DNA of 64,000 nt, from positions 62,001 to 126,000 of the forward strand of contig NZ_JANZKW010000005.1 of the NCBI RefSeq assembly GCF_027257935.1, given 5' to 3'. A program made the position numbers and the translations under genes. Below the pieces are notes generated by a model. That model saw nothing but the letters and a program-made list of their open reading frames with translations, was not told the DNA's origin and did no database searches. This DNA comes from Chitinimonas sp. BJYL2. GTDB taxonomy: Bacteria; Pseudomonadota; Gammaproteobacteria; Burkholderiales; Chitinimonadaceae. Numbering within the stretch: position 1 is the stretch's first letter; each line of letters starts with the position of its first letter. Below are positions 17,809-27,198 of the stretch, piece after piece.

Positions 17809-18414
17809 TTACTTGCGCATGGCCTTTTCGTTCGGCGTCATCGAATCGATGAACGCCTGACGACCAAAGAGACGCTCTGCATACTTGAGCAGAGGTGCCA
17901 TCGGCTTGGACACTTCCACACCGTAGTGCTCCAGACGCCAGAGCAAGGGGGCAATCGCCACATCCAGCATCGAGAACTCATCACCCAGCATGAACTTCTG
18001 CTTGGTGAAGATCACGGCAATCTGGCCGAGATTGTCACGGATGGTGGCGCGCGCCTTCTCCAGATCTTTCTTGCTGGAGGTACCGCTTTCCAGCGTCTTC
18101 ACATGCACGAACAGTTCGCGCTCGAAGTTGAACAGCATCAGGCGGGCGCGGCCACGCATGATCGGATCGGCGGGCATCAGTTGTGGATGCGGGAAACGCT
18201 CGTCGATGTATTCATTGATGATGTTCGACTCGTACAGGCAGAGGTCGCGTTCGACCAGCACAGGCACTTCGTTATACGGATTCATCACCGCGAGATCTTC
18301 GGGCTTGTTGTGGATATCCACGTCCACAATCTGGAAATCCATGCCCTTTTCAAACAGGACAATACGGCAGCGGTGGCTGAAAGGGCACGAGGTGCCGGAG
18401 TAGAGCGTCATCAT
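17809..18414 (-). CDS. sspA: Stringent starvation protein A
   Basis: Glutathione S-transferase-fold protein that binds RNA polymerase and modulates stationary-phase transcription. 201 residues; thioredoxin-like N-terminal domain (MTLYSGTSCPFSHRCRIVLFEKGM) with the family motif NKPEDLAVMNPYNEVPVLVERDLCLYES, then an all-helical C-terminal domain. Part of the conserved betaproteobacterial string petABC-sspA-sspB. Confidence 0.95.
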   Translation of the reverse strand: MMTLYSGTSCPFSHRCRIVLFEKGMDFQIVDVDIHNKPEDLAVMNPYNEVPVLVERDLCLYESNIINEYIDERFPHPQLMPADPIMRGRARLMLFNFERELFVHVKTLESGTSSKKDLEKARATIRDNLGQIAVIFTKQKFMLGDEFSMLDVAIAPLLWRLEHYGVEVSKPMAPLLKYAERLFGRQAFIDSMTPNEKAMRK

Positions 18415-18510
18415 AAGCAGGGTATCTCCATCGACTGCGGGATTCGTAACGGGAGGATTTTACCAGTTTGCCTATGGCAAAATCCAAACTAATTGCATAA
18501 CTCAATGATT

Positions 18511-18547
18511 TAAAAAAGAAAAACGGGAGGACTCGCCTCCCGTTTTC
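18511..18547 (-). terminator. Terminator downstream of petC
   Basis: Perfect 8-bp stem ACGGGAGG / CCTCCCGT (18523-18543, five-base loop). Read on the minus strand it is followed by a long T tract (the A-rich stretch 18512-18522), so it ends the bc1 operon before sspA. Confidence 0.88.
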
Positions 18548-18567
18548 TGAGTACTTTAGCGACAATA

Positions 18568-19389
18568 TCAGTGGATATCGCGCCAGTACTCTTTCTTGAG
18601 CAGGTAGCTGATCGGGATCAGCACGAACAGCAGGAACAGCAGCACGCCGTAACCCACGCGCTCACGCGTCACCTGTGCCGGCTCACCCATCCACACCAGG
18701 TAGTTGGTCAGGTCAGTCATCTGGTTGTCGTAGTCCAGCGTGTTGGCATTGCCATCGCTGAGCAACTGGGTGGCCTTGCCACTGCTGGTCAGCACCAGTT
18801 GATGCGTGGTGACCTTGTCCTTGCCATCCACATGCTCGACCACTTCCCAGGAACGTGTGACCGCACCATTGGCAGGGGCCTTGCCGTCAACCACGCGCAA
18901 CTGTTGTTCGCCTTGCAGCTCCCACAGTACGTGCGGCATGCCGACCTTGTCGAACACCACATTGTTCCAGCCCGTGGGGCGGCTCTCGTCGCGGTAGAAG
19001 CCGCGCAGATAGGTGTACAGCCAGTCTGCGCCGCGCGAACGGGCAATCACGGTCAGGTCAGGAGGCGTCGCGCCGAACCACACCTTGCCGTCCTTGGCGG
19101 TCATGGAGACACGCATGGTGTCGCCCACTTTTTCACCGGCGAGCATCAGGTTGTCCTTGATCTGCTGTTCGGACAGGCCCAGATCCATCAGGCGGTTGTA
19201 ACGCATGGAGGCCGCGCCGTGACACGACAGGCAGTAGTTCACGAAGAGCTTGGCGCCCCGTTGCAGCGATTCGGCGTTCTGCACGTCGATCGGTGCATGG
19301 TCGAGCGCCACGCCGCCGCCCGCTGCCTGAGCAGTCATCGGGAACAGCAGTGCGCACGCGGCAAGCAGCTGAGCAATCTTGTTTTTCAT
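18568..19389 (-). CDS. petC: Ubiquinol-cytochrome c reductase, cytochrome c1 subunit
   Basis: Membrane-anchored c-type cytochrome of complex III. It has a signal peptide (cleavage after AQA, residue 22), one haem site C53-LS-C56-H57, the sixth-ligand region around MPHVLWELQG, and a C-terminal membrane anchor (about 243-263). 273 residues is normal for betaproteobacterial cytochrome c1. Third gene of petABC. Confidence 0.96.
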   Translation of the reverse strand: MKNKIAQLLAACALLFPMTAQAAGGGVALDHAPIDVQNAESLQRGAKLFVNYCLSCHGAASMRYNRLMDLGLSEQQIKDNLMLAGEKVGDTMRVSMTAKDGKVWFGATPPDLTVIARSRGADWLYTYLRGFYRDESRPTGWNNVVFDKVGMPHVLWELQGEQQLRVVDGKAPANGAVTRSWEVVEHVDGKDKVTTHQLVLTSSGKATQLLSDGNANTLDYDNQMTDLTNYLVWMGEPAQVTRERVGYGVLLFLLFVLIPISYLLKKEYWRDIH

Positions 19390-19407
19390 CTTATCCGTCT
19401 CCCTTGA

Positions 19408-20763
19408 TCAGACCAGCTTGGCGAACACGAAGGCGCCAATCAGCGTCAGTGCGACGTAGCCGGCAAACGCAACCTGGCGTTCGGTATTGGTGTCGGTCGT
19501 ACGTGACGGTACCGGCGTGGTGCCGACATCGTTACGGGTGTAGAACGGCATCGCAATAAAGAAGGCGAAGTAGATGAAGGTGAAGATCTGCGACAGGATG
19601 GTGCGCAGGCCCGTCGGTGCCTTGGCGCCGAGGATGCCGAGACCGATGAACGAGATGATGAACAGCACCAGCGCGATCTTGAAGTTACGGCCACGGTAGC
19701 GGATCGACTTCACCGGGCTGCGATCCAGCCAAGGCAGGAAGGCGATGATCACCACGGCGGCGCCCATGCCGATCACACCCCAGACCTGCGTACCCAGGAA
19801 GGACGGAATCGCGCGCAGGATGGCGTAGAACGGGGTGAAGTACCAGACCGGGGCAATGTGCGCCGGGGTCTTCAGCGGATCAGCCGGGTCGAAGTTCGGG
19901 TGTTCAAGGAAGAAGCCGCCCATTTCCGGCGCAAAGAACACCACATAGCTGAATACGACCAGGAAAACCGACACGCCCAGGATGTCCTTGACGGTGTAGT
20001 AAGGATGGAACGGGATGCCATCCACCGGGTGACCGGTCTTGGGGTCCTTGTTCTTCTTGATCTCGACGCCATCCGGGTTGTTCGAACCGACTTCGTGCAG
20101 GGCAACGATGTGCGCCACAACCAGGGCCAGCAGCACCAGCGGCACGGCAATCACGTGCAGGGCGAAGAAGCGGTTCAGCGTAGCATCGGACACCACGAAG
20201 TCACCGCGGATCCACACCGACAGGTCCGGGCCGATCACGGGGATCGAGGCAAACAGGTTCACGATCACCTGCGCACCCCAGAACGACATCTGGCCCCATG
20301 GCAGCAGATAGCCCAAGAAGGCTTCGGCCATCAGGCACAGGAAGATCAGCATGCCGAAGATCCAGATCAGTTCGCGCGGCTGCTTGTAGGAGCCGTACAC
20401 GAGACCGCGGAACATGTGCAGATAAACGACCACGAAGAACATCGAGGCGCCCGTCGAATGCATGTAGCGGATGATCCAGCCACCAGCCACATCACGCATG
20501 ATGTATTCGACCGAGGAGAAGGCGACGGAGACATTCGTACCGGGGATCAGCGAACCGTCCGGCTTGTAGTTCATCGTCAGGAAAATACCGGTGACGATCT
20601 GGATCACCAGCACCAGCAGGGCCAGCGAACCGAAGAAGTACCAGAAGTTGAAGTTCTTGGGCGCGTAGTACTCGGAGAGGTGCTCCTTGTACATCTTCGT
20701 CGCCGGGAAGCGATCATCGACCCAACCCATTACTGAGTTTGTCAGGGCTTGCAGTTTGCTCAT
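19408..20763 (-). CDS. petB: Ubiquinol-cytochrome c reductase, cytochrome b subunit
   Basis: Integral cytochrome b of complex III (451 residues, eight or nine membrane segments). Recognised from GGWIIRYMHSTGASMFFVVVYLHMFRG (haem-ligand histidines, core RYMHSTGASMF), GYLLPWGQMSFWGA and the Qo-site sequence; the PEWY motif of mitochondrial enzymes corresponds here to APVWYFTPFYAILR. The C-terminal extension of about 50 residues with an extra membrane segment is usual in Betaproteobacteria. Confidence 0.96.
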   Translation of the reverse strand: MSKLQALTNSVMGWVDDRFPATKMYKEHLSEYYAPKNFNFWYFFGSLALLVLVIQIVTGIFLTMNYKPDGSLIPGTNVSVAFSSVEYIMRDVAGGWIIRYMHSTGASMFFVVVYLHMFRGLVYGSYKQPRELIWIFGMLIFLCLMAEAFLGYLLPWGQMSFWGAQVIVNLFASIPVIGPDLSVWIRGDFVVSDATLNRFFALHVIAVPLVLLALVVAHIVALHEVGSNNPDGVEIKKNKDPKTGHPVDGIPFHPYYTVKDILGVSVFLVVFSYVVFFAPEMGGFFLEHPNFDPADPLKTPAHIAPVWYFTPFYAILRAIPSFLGTQVWGVIGMGAAVVIIAFLPWLDRSPVKSIRYRGRNFKIALVLFIISFIGLGILGAKAPTGLRTILSQIFTFIYFAFFIAMPFYTRNDVGTTPVPSRTTDTNTERQVAFAGYVALTLIGAFVFAKLV

Positions 20764-20778
20764 GGATGCTTCCCTCTT

Positions 20779-21366
20779 TTACTTGTCGTCGCCGATCAGC
20801 ACGAGGTTCGCGCTGATGAACTTGAACGGGGGAACCGGCAGGTTCGACGGTGCCGGTACGCCGGAGTAGACGCGGCCGGCCAGATCGAACTTGGAGCCGT
20901 GGCACGGGCAGTAGAAACCGCCCAGCCAGTCAGCGCCCAGATCGGCAGGTGCCAGGTCCGGCCGGAAGGTCGGCGAGCAGCCCAGATGGGTACAAACGCC
21001 TTCGGTGACCAGAATGCTGGCGTGGTCTTCGCGCGAGCGGGTCTTGTTCTTGGCGTAGTCGGGCTGGATGCTCTTGTCCGAGGACACATCGACCAGCTGG
21101 CCTTCCAGCTTCGCCAGATTGTCCATCTGCTCCTTGGTGCGGTTAACAATCCACACCGGCTTGCCGCGCCACTCGACGTCGATCTTCTGACCCGGTTCGA
21201 GCTTGCTGATATCTGCTTCCACCGGCGCGCCGGCCGCCTTGGCCCGCTCCGAAGGGAAGAAGCTGGCAATGAAGGGCACTGCGCCCCCGACCACCGCGAC
21301 ACCACCCACGGCGCCGGTTGCAAGCGTCAGGAAGCGCCGCTTGCTGTTGTCCACTTGATTCGTCAT
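20779..21366 (-). CDS. petA: Ubiquinol-cytochrome c reductase, Rieske iron-sulfur subunit
   Basis: Rieske protein of complex III (195 residues). The twin-arginine-type N-terminus (SKRRFLTLATGAVGG, RR at 10-11) followed by a membrane anchor indicates export by the Tat system, which is encoded about 2.3 kb away. Cluster ligands are C125 and H127 in CTHLGC and C153 and H156 in CPCHG; C130 and C155 form the stabilising disulfide. First gene of petABC. Confidence 0.96.
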   Translation of the reverse strand: MTNQVDNSKRRFLTLATGAVGGVAVVGGAVPFIASFFPSERAKAAGAPVEADISKLEPGQKIDVEWRGKPVWIVNRTKEQMDNLAKLEGQLVDVSSDKSIQPDYAKNKTRSREDHASILVTEGVCTHLGCSPTFRPDLAPADLGADWLGGFYCPCHGSKFDLAGRVYSGVPAPSNLPVPPFKFISANLVLIGDDK

Positions 21367-21464
21367 ACCCAGTCCCTGACTTTCTGACTTTTTGAGGATG
21401 AGGTGAAACCCCGTGGCGCCACCGACCCGTGCAAAGCAGCGGCCACTAGCACCAAAACTAGCCG

Positions 21465-21493
21465 ATTTTAACCGATTCCCCCAGCTTGGATAA
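21465..21493 (-). promoter_or_regulatory. Possible promoter of petABC
   Basis: On the minus strand a TAAAAT -10 element (21465-21470) lies 17 bases from TTATCC (21488-21493), a poor -35 match. It is about 95 bases before petA, in the 203-base gap after the Nif3 gene. By-eye prediction only; nothing else was seen in that gap. Confidence 0.35.
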
Positions 21494-21569
21494 GCTGTTG
21501 AAGCGCAGTCGCGACGATTCCACCCCTGTCACACGCACTTTTTTTCGACTTATTGCCCGCCGACACCCC

Positions 21570-22316
21570 CTAAACCGGGTTGTCCAGCTCTTGGTAATGC
21601 CAGACAAGATCAAACTGCCCGGCCAGATGCGCCGCCAGTGCCTGCACGCCATAACGCTCGGTGGCATGGTGACCGGCAGCCACAAAACCGACGCCTTGCT
21701 CCAGTGCGGCGTGGTAGTTGTGCTCGGATACTTCTCCGGTCAGATAAACATCGCAACCGGCTGCCACTGCCGCATCAAAATAGCCCTGCGCTCCCCCGGT
21801 GCACCATGCCACCTTGTGAACCGGCTGATCGGGCCGTCCCAGCAACATCGGATCCCGCCCCAGCTGCGCACCGACACGCACGCCAAACTCAGCCAGCGTC
21901 ATGGGCGCAGGCAGGCTACCGGTCCAACCCATATCCTGCTCGCCAAAACGGCCCTCAGCCTGCAAGCCCAGGCGCAAACCCAGCTGGGCGTTATTACCTA
22001 GGTCCGGATGAGCATCCAGCGGCAGATGGTAGGCAAGCAGGCTGATATCGTGCGCCAGCAGCTTGGCAAGGCGACGCTTCTTGCGTCCCACCACGCGGGC
22101 ATCTTCATTGCGCCAGAAATAGCCGTGATGCACGAGAATCGCGTCGGCCTGCCAGGCGATGGCCGCATCGATCAATGCCTCGCTCGCGGTCACCCCGCAC
22201 AACAGCCTGCGCACCTCGGCCCGGCCTTCAACCTGCACGCCATTGGGGGCATAGTCTTTGTACCGGTCAACCTGCAGGAGTTGTCCGGTATACTTTTCCA
22301 GTTCTTGCAATGACAT
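21570..22316 (-). CDS. Nif3-like dinuclear metal centre protein
   Basis: NIF3/YbgI/DUF34 family protein of 248 residues that assembles into hexamers with a two-metal site. Metal ligands are seen in ILVHHGYFWR near residue 63, an Asp in LPLDAHPDLGNN and the C-terminal AAGHHATERYG. YbgI relatives have been linked to cyclohydrolase-like activity, but the physiological role is unsettled. In Betaproteobacteria the gene is commonly found next to petA and a DegS-like protease, as here. Confidence 0.9.
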   Translation of the reverse strand: MSLQELEKYTGQLLQVDRYKDYAPNGVQVEGRAEVRRLLCGVTASEALIDAAIAWQADAILVHHGYFWRNEDARVVGRKKRRLAKLLAHDISLLAYHLPLDAHPDLGNNAQLGLRLGLQAEGRFGEQDMGWTGSLPAPMTLAEFGVRVGAQLGRDPMLLGRPDQPVHKVAWCTGGAQGYFDAAVAAGCDVYLTGEVSEHNYHAALEQGVGFVAAGHHATERYGVQALAAHLAGQFDLVWHYQELDNPV

Positions 22317-22436
22317 GGCAGCGGCTTCTCAAGGGTTGTCCACCCTCTGCTGCACCGCTACGCAGGCCGGAAATGTCGCGAATGCGGCAGCGAAGACGTC
22401 GTGAACAGGCACCAAGACAGGATCAAGGTAGGGCGG

Positions 22437-23606
22437 ATGAAAAAACTCTGGCTGATTTTCGCACAAACCACCACGGCAGGCCTGGCCCTGTGGTTCCTGC
22501 TGACCCTGCTCAAACCTGCCTGGCTACCCAAGCAGGTGCAGGAGGTCGTCACCTTCAATCAAGCCGTCCCTGTCGTCACCCAACCCGTGGCGGGCAATGC
22601 GGGCAGCTACCGCGATGCCGTGCGCCACGCCATGCCCAGCGTGGTGAACATCTACACCAGCAAGCAGATCCGCCGCAAACGCCACCCCTTGCTGGATGAC
22701 CCCCTGTTCCGGCGCTTCTTCGGTGACCGGCTCGATAGTGGTGCCGATGGCCAGCGTGCTGCCAGCCTGGGTTCGGGCGTGATCGTTTCGGCGCAGGGTT
22801 ACATCATCACCAACAACCATGTCGTGGCCTCGGCCGACGAGATCGAAGTGGCGCTGGCGGATGGGCGCAGCGCCGAAGCCACCGTGGTCGGCACTGATCC
22901 GGAAACCGATCTGGCGGTCATCAAGATCGAACTCGACAAACTGCCTGCCGTTACCTTTGGCCAGGTTGAAAAGCTCAATGTCGGGGACGTAGTGCTTGCG
23001 ATCGGCAACCCCTTCGGCGTGGGCCAGACCGTCACCATGGGTATTGTCTCGGCGCTGGGCCGCAGTGGCCTGGGGCTGAATGCTTTCGAGAATTTCATCC
23101 AGACGGATGCTGCCATCAACCCCGGTAACTCGGGTGGCGCCCTGGTAGATGCCCTGGGTAACCTCGTGGGGATCAACAGCGCGATCTACTCGCAATCAGG
23201 CGGCAGCATGGGAATCGGTTTTGCCATTCCCGCCAGCACCGTCAAAAGCGTGATGGAGCAGATCATTCGCGATGGCGCCGTCACCCGCGGCTGGATCGGC
23301 GTCGACACCCAGGAGCTGACACCCGAGCTGGCAGAAAGCTTCGGCCTCAAGAGCACGGCCGGCGTCCTGATCGGGGGCGTGGTACGTGGTGGCCCAGCCG
23401 ACAAGGGGGGCATACAGCCTGGCGATGTGCTGGTTGCTATCAACCAGCAAGCGGTCGCCGATTTCGCAACGATGCTGAACCTGATTGCCGCGCAAAAACC
23501 AGGGCAGGAAGCCGTGGTCCAGGTCATGCGTAGCGGCAAAGCCGTGGATGTGAAGGTCAGGATCGGCAAGCGGCCTTACTTTGAGGCCGCCGAGCAGGAA
23601 GAATAG
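22437..23606 (+). CDS. DegS/DegP-like periplasmic serine protease (S1C), one PDZ domain
   Basis: Trypsin-like envelope protease of 389 residues. An N-terminal membrane anchor (about 4-25) replaces a cleavable signal. The catalytic triad is H128 (ITNNHVV), D158 (ETDLAVIKI) and S232 (NPGNSGGAL). A single PDZ domain covers about 280-375 (GWIGVDTQELTPELAESFGL). Anchor plus one PDZ resembles DegS, the stress sensor protease that starts RseA cleavage, more than the two-PDZ DegP, but function is not proved. Start at ATG 22437, divergent from the Nif3 gene. Confidence 0.9.
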   Translation: MKKLWLIFAQTTTAGLALWFLLTLLKPAWLPKQVQEVVTFNQAVPVVTQPVAGNAGSYRDAVRHAMPSVVNIYTSKQIRRKRHPLLDDPLFRRFFGDRLDSGADGQRAASLGSGVIVSAQGYIITNNHVVASADEIEVALADGRSAEATVVGTDPETDLAVIKIELDKLPAVTFGQVEKLNVGDVVLAIGNPFGVGQTVTMGIVSALGRSGLGLNAFENFIQTDAAINPGNSGGALVDALGNLVGINSAIYSQSGGSMGIGFAIPASTVKSVMEQIIRDGAVTRGWIGVDTQELTPELAESFGLKSTAGVLIGGVVRGGPADKGGIQPGDVLVAINQQAVADFATMLNLIAAQKPGQEAVVQVMRSGKAVDVKVRIGKRPYFEAAEQEE

Positions 23607-23644
23607 GACGCTCAGAAAGGTCGCCTTGATTTGCAAGGACAAGG

Positions 23645-23695
23645 GACGCCCCAATGAAAACGCCGCGATCTCCGCGGCGTTTTCATTGGGGCGTC
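23645..23695. terminator. Very long bidirectional terminator between the protease gene and tatC
   Basis: A 23-bp perfect inverted repeat (23645-23667 with 23673-23695) with a five-base loop. The inner stem (CGCCGCG / CGCGGCG) is flanked by AAAA and TTTT, the usual bidirectional terminator core, and pairing continues another twelve base pairs outward. It ends two bases from the tatC stop. Confidence 0.9.
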
Positions 23696-23697
23696 AT

Positions 23698-24438
23698 CTA
23701 TTCTTGCGCGGCTTGTGCCGGCTTGGGCACGATCAGCCAGGCCGCCATTACCACGCCCAGCTCGTAAAGCAGCCACAGGGGCACCGCCAGCATGATCTGC
23801 GAGAGCACATCGGGCGGGGTCACAATAGCGGCGATTACGAACGCCCCCACAATCACATAGGGGCGGATCTCGCGCAGCTTGGCGACGGTAACCAGACCCA
23901 TGCGCACCAGCACCATCACGATGACCGGGGTCTCGAAGGTCAGACCGAACGCGAGGAACATGCCGAGTACGAAGCTCAGGTATTTGTCGATATCGGTCAT
24001 CATCGCCACGCCCTCTGGTGTGGCGGCCGACATGAAACCGAATACCACAGGAAAGACGAGCAGGTAGGCAAAGGCCATACCCACGAGGAACAGCACGAAA
24101 CTGGATGCTACCAGCGGCAGGACGAGACGCTTCTCGTGCTGGTAAAGGCCCGGCGCCACAAAGGCCCACGCCTGATACAGCGTATGCGGCAGGGTAATCA
24201 GGAAGGCCGTCATGGCCGTGACTTTGAGCGGCACGAAAAACGTCGAGGTCACATCGGTGGCGATCATCTGGCTGCCTGCCTTCATGGCATTGAGCATGGG
24301 CAGGGCCAGCAGGTGGTACAGATCACCAGACCAGTGAAACAGGACCAGAAAAGCCAGCAGCAGCAACACGGCCGCACGCACCAGGCGCGTGCGCAGCTCG
24401 ATCAGGTGTTCAATCAGGGGTTGCAGCTCTTCTTGCAT
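23698..24438 (-). CDS. tatC: Sec-independent protein translocase TatC
   Basis: Polytopic receptor subunit of the twin-arginine translocase (246 residues, six membrane segments). Recognised from the start LIEHLIELRTRLVRA, the motif PHTLYQAWAFVAPGLYQHEKR and the internal conserved FGLTFETPVIVMVLVRMG. It is the last gene of tatABC and is followed by the long terminator. Confidence 0.96.
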   Translation of the reverse strand: MQEELQPLIEHLIELRTRLVRAAVLLLLAFLVLFHWSGDLYHLLALPMLNAMKAGSQMIATDVTSTFFVPLKVTAMTAFLITLPHTLYQAWAFVAPGLYQHEKRLVLPLVASSFVLFLVGMAFAYLLVFPVVFGFMSAATPEGVAMMTDIDKYLSFVLGMFLAFGLTFETPVIVMVLVRMGLVTVAKLREIRPYVIVGAFVIAAIVTPPDVLSQIMLAVPLWLLYELGVVMAAWLIVPKPAQAAQE

Positions 24439-24444
24439 GGCGGC

Positions 24445-24870
24445 CTATCGGCGATCGCGGGCGGGGCGGGGTTTGTGCGGCGAGGCCGGGCCGGCAAACA
24501 GGTCGAACTGCGGCTGATCCGCCACTGGCGGTGCCTCCGTTGCTGGGCTGGCTGTTTCCGGCGCAGGGGCAGATAGCGCCTCATCCGCATCCTGCAGGCT
24601 GTTGCGCAGATCCTGCTCCACCGGATCCAGTTGCTGGCTCAGCTCGCTGTGCAACTGCCTTCCCGTGGCTTTCATTTCCGCCTCGAACTGGCGCAGATTG
24701 TCGATATCGATCTCGCGCTGGATATCGGCCTGCACACCGGCCACATAGCGCTTGAGCCGGGCAACCATCGCCCCCAGCGTCCGCGCCACCTTGGGCAGGC
24801 GCTCGGGCCCGATGACGACCAAGGCAACGGCGCCAACGACCAGCAGCTCACCAAAACTGAAATCGAACAC
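24445..24870 (-). CDS. tatB: Sec-independent protein translocase TatB
   Basis: TatB (141 residues): N-terminal membrane helix MFDFSFGELLVVGAVALVVIGPERLP with the hinge E-R-L-P, then an amphipathic helix and a long, variable charged/proline tail. It pairs with TatC to form the signal-peptide receptor. Six bases separate it from tatC. Confidence 0.94.
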   Translation of the reverse strand: MFDFSFGELLVVGAVALVVIGPERLPKVARTLGAMVARLKRYVAGVQADIQREIDIDNLRQFEAEMKATGRQLHSELSQQLDPVEQDLRNSLQDADEALSAPAPETASPATEAPPVADQPQFDLFAGPASPHKPRPARDRR

Positions 24871-24891
24871 GAATCAGGTCCGCTTGCGCAA

Positions 24892-25107
24892 TTACTGCTT
24901 GTCGGCCTTCTCGTTATCGAACACACGTGCGCCATCAACCGGCTTCTCGGTGACCTTGGGCGTTTCGTCCTCGCCCTTCATGCCATCTTTGAAGCCCTTG
25001 ACGGCCGAGCCCAGGTCCTTGCCCACATTGCCGAGCTTCTTGGTGCCGAATACCAGCACCACAATCACCAGAACCACCAGCCAATGCCAGATGCTGAACG
25101 AACCCAT
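24892..25107 (-). CDS. tatA: Sec-independent protein translocase TatA
   Basis: Pore-forming TatA (71 residues): [25 protein letters not shown] membrane helix with [21 protein letters not shown] amphipathic helix and an acidic tail. First gene of tatABC. The Rieske protein PetA encoded nearby is a likely client. Confidence 0.95.
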   Translation of the reverse strand: MGSFSIWHWLVVLVIVVLVFGTKKLGNVGKDLGSAVKGFKDGMKGEDETPKVTEKPVDGARVFDNEKADKQ

Positions 25108-25180
25108 TTACTTACCCTCTCGATAATCCGTTGTGTTGTTGCCGACGACACAGTGTGCGCCGCACTTGTTAGTCAGCCCG

Positions 25181-25540
25181 TTACTGTATGAGTTGCGCCA
25201 TCATGGTCTCGGCCTTGCCGCCGCCACCGAATACATGCAGGTGCAGGTGGAAAACCGACTGGCCACCCTGCTCGCCCGTATTGATCATGGTACGGAATCC
25301 TTCCGTCAAACCCTGCTCACGCGCCAGCTTGGGCGCCAGTGCCAGCAACTTGCCCAGCATGGCTGCATCGTCGGCCGTGGTTTCCAGCAAGGAGCGGACA
25401 TGGTGCTTGGGCACGATCAGGAAGTGCACCTTGGCAACCGGGTTGATGTCGTGGAAGGCGATCACCGCGTCGTCTTCATAAACCTTGTTCGACGGGATCT
25501 GTCCCGCCGCGATCTTGCAGAACAGGCAGTTGTCGCTCAT
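25181..25540 (-). CDS. hinT: HIT family protein, HinT-like purine nucleoside phosphoramidase
   Basis: 119 residues with the classical HinT features: zinc-type [13 protein letters not shown] at the start, [27 protein letters not shown] (core [17 protein letters not shown]) in the middle and the triad [10 protein letters not shown] near the end. Its start overlaps the hisE stop by four bases; hisE-HIT-tat linkage is common in Betaproteobacteria. Confidence 0.94.
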   Translation of the reverse strand: MSDNCLFCKIAAGQIPSNKVYEDDAVIAFHDINPVAKVHFLIVPKHHVRSLLETTADDAAMLGKLLALAPKLAREQGLTEGFRTMINTGEQGGQSVFHLHLHVFGGGGKAETMMAQLIQ

Positions 25541-25866
25541 GGCGTCTCCGTGCGCGCGTTTTTCTCATCGATCCCGGAGATCCCTTCGCGGCGGGCCAGT
25601 TCGGCCAGCACATCATCGGGCCCCAGGCCTTGGTGGGACAGCAGCACCAGCGTGTGGAACCACAGGTCGGCCACCTCGTAGACCAGATGAAGCTTGTCAC
25701 CATCCTTGGCAGCCATCACGGTCTCGACAGCCTCTTCGCCCACCTTCTTGAGGATGCTGTCCAACCCCTTGTGCATTAGCTTGGCGGTGTACGAACTGGC
25801 CGGATCGCTCCCCTTGCGGGCTTCGAGCGTATCGGCGATACGGTACAGGATGTCGGCATTGACCAT
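25537..25866 (-). CDS. hisE: Phosphoribosyl-ATP pyrophosphatase
   Basis: Second step of histidine synthesis: hydrolysis of PR-ATP to PR-AMP. 109 residues with the all-helical MazG-like signature [18 protein letters not shown] and [18 protein letters not shown]. Encoded separately from hisI, as in most Betaproteobacteria. Confidence 0.95.
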   Translation of the reverse strand: MVNADILYRIADTLEARKGSDPASSYTAKLMHKGLDSILKKVGEEAVETVMAAKDGDKLHLVYEVADLWFHTLVLLSHQGLGPDDVLAELARREGISGIDEKNARTETP

Positions 25867-25960
25867 GAAGATAGACCCCCGGAAGACGGGCGATTATAGG
25901 CGGGGAGTAAGACAGTTGGGTGACAAGTCGCGCAGCGGTGTTGCCCCAAGCGCAGGCTGA

Positions 25961-26356
25961 TCAGTGCCCGGTGCCATTAGCGTAGATGCTGGCCGGGTCT
26001 TTGAGCACTGGGTCGGTCACCACCCACTCGCCCTGTTCGAGACGCCGGTACAGGCAGCTCTCACGCCCCGTATGGCAGGCCATGCCGCCCGCTTGGTCAA
26101 TCTGCAGCACGATCACATCGCCATCACAATCAAGCCGCAGCTCGTGCACGGTTTGCGTATGGCCCGACTCCTCACCTTTTTTCCACAGCTTCTGGCGCGA
26201 ACGCGACCAGTAGTGGGCAATGCCGGTATCGGCCGTAAGCTGCAGTGATTCGCGGTTCATCCAGGCCACCATTAGCACGCGCTGGGTCTGGGCATCCTGC
26301 GCAATGGCGGTGACCAGGCCTTTGTCGTCCCAGCGGACCTCGTCGAGCCAACTCAC
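25961..26356 (-). CDS. hisI: Phosphoribosyl-AMP cyclohydrolase
   Basis: Third step of histidine synthesis. 131 residues with [35 protein letters not shown] (core [16 protein letters not shown]) and the zinc/magnesium site [14 protein letters not shown]...[12 protein letters not shown]. Four-base overlap with hisF. Single-domain form without a HisE fusion. Confidence 0.95.
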   Translation of the reverse strand: MSWLDEVRWDDKGLVTAIAQDAQTQRVLMVAWMNRESLQLTADTGIAHYWSRSRQKLWKKGEESGHTQTVHELRLDCDGDVIVLQIDQAGGMACHTGRESCLYRRLEQGEWVVTDPVLKDPASIYANGTGH

Positions 26357-27123
26357 AGCCGCACCTCGATACCCTGCTCGCGCATCAGCTGTTTGGCCTC
26401 ACCTACGGTGTGATCGCCAAAATGGAAGATGCTGGCAGCCAACACGGCATCGGCATGACCCAGTTTGATGCCATCAGCCAGATCCTGGAGCTTGCCCACA
26501 CCACCTGAAGCAATCACCGGGATGCTCACCGCATCGCTGACGGCCCGTGTCAGCGCCAGATCAAAACCCGAGCGCGTGCCGTCCTTGTCCATGCTGGTCA
26601 GCAGGATTTCGCCGGCACCGCGGCGCTGCATGGTCAGCGCCCACGCCACCGCATCTAGCCCGGTCGCATTGCGCCCGCCATGGGTGAACACTTCCCAGCG
26701 AGGCGTCTCATCCGGTGCGGACACGCGCTTGGCATCGATCGCCACCACGATGGCCTGCGAGCCGAAATAACCGGCAGCGTCCTCAACCACCTGCGGGTTG
26801 GTCACGGCGGTGGTGTTGATCCCGACCTTGTCGGCACCGGCGTTAAGCAAGCGGCGCACATCCTCGACCTTGCGTACCCCGCCACCGACGGTGAGTGGAA
26901 TGAACACCTGCTCGGCCACGGCCTCGATGATGTGAAGGATCAAATCGCGGTTATCCGAACTGGCCGTGATATCCAGAAAGGTCAGCTCGTCCGCACCTTG
27001 CAGGTCGTAACGGCGTGCAATCTCGACCGGATCGCCCGCATCACGCAGGCCGACAAAATTGACGCCTTTGACCACACGGCCGTCAGTCACGTCGAGACAA
27101 GGGATGATGCGTTTGGCGAGCAT
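26353..27123 (-). CDS. hisF: Imidazole glycerol phosphate synthase, cyclase subunit
   Basis: TIM-barrel cyclase that, with HisH, makes imidazole glycerol phosphate and AICAR. 256 residues starting [22 protein letters not shown] (catalytic D11) with second catalytic Asp in VVAIDAKRV, and phosphate-binding loops [11 protein letters not shown] and [10 protein letters not shown]. Full length. Confidence 0.96.
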   Translation of the reverse strand: MLAKRIIPCLDVTDGRVVKGVNFVGLRDAGDPVEIARRYDLQGADELTFLDITASSDNRDLILHIIEAVAEQVFIPLTVGGGVRKVEDVRRLLNAGADKVGINTTAVTNPQVVEDAAGYFGSQAIVVAIDAKRVSAPDETPRWEVFTHGGRNATGLDAVAWALTMQRRGAGEILLTSMDKDGTRSGFDLALTRAVSDAVSIPVIASGGVGKLQDLADGIKLGHADAVLAASIFHFGDHTVGEAKQLMREQGIEVRL

Positions 27124-27155
27124 GAGTGGCTAACGGCAGTAAAGAATGCAGTGAG

Positions 27156-27188
27156 TAGGGTGCAATAAGCGCAGCGCATTGCACCCTA
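27156..27188. repeat. Intergenic inverted repeat between hisA and hisF
   Basis: Perfect 11-bp arms TAGGGTGCAAT / ATTGCACCCTA around an 11-base GC-rich loop (AAGCGCAGCGC). A partial relative (TGCAGCCCATTGCACC) is seen at 911-926 after kup, which suggests a dispersed repeat family. It fills most of the 75-base gap between hisA and hisF and could act as a weak attenuator or mRNA processing site. Confidence 0.6.
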
Positions 27189-27198
27189 AGATTGGCGC

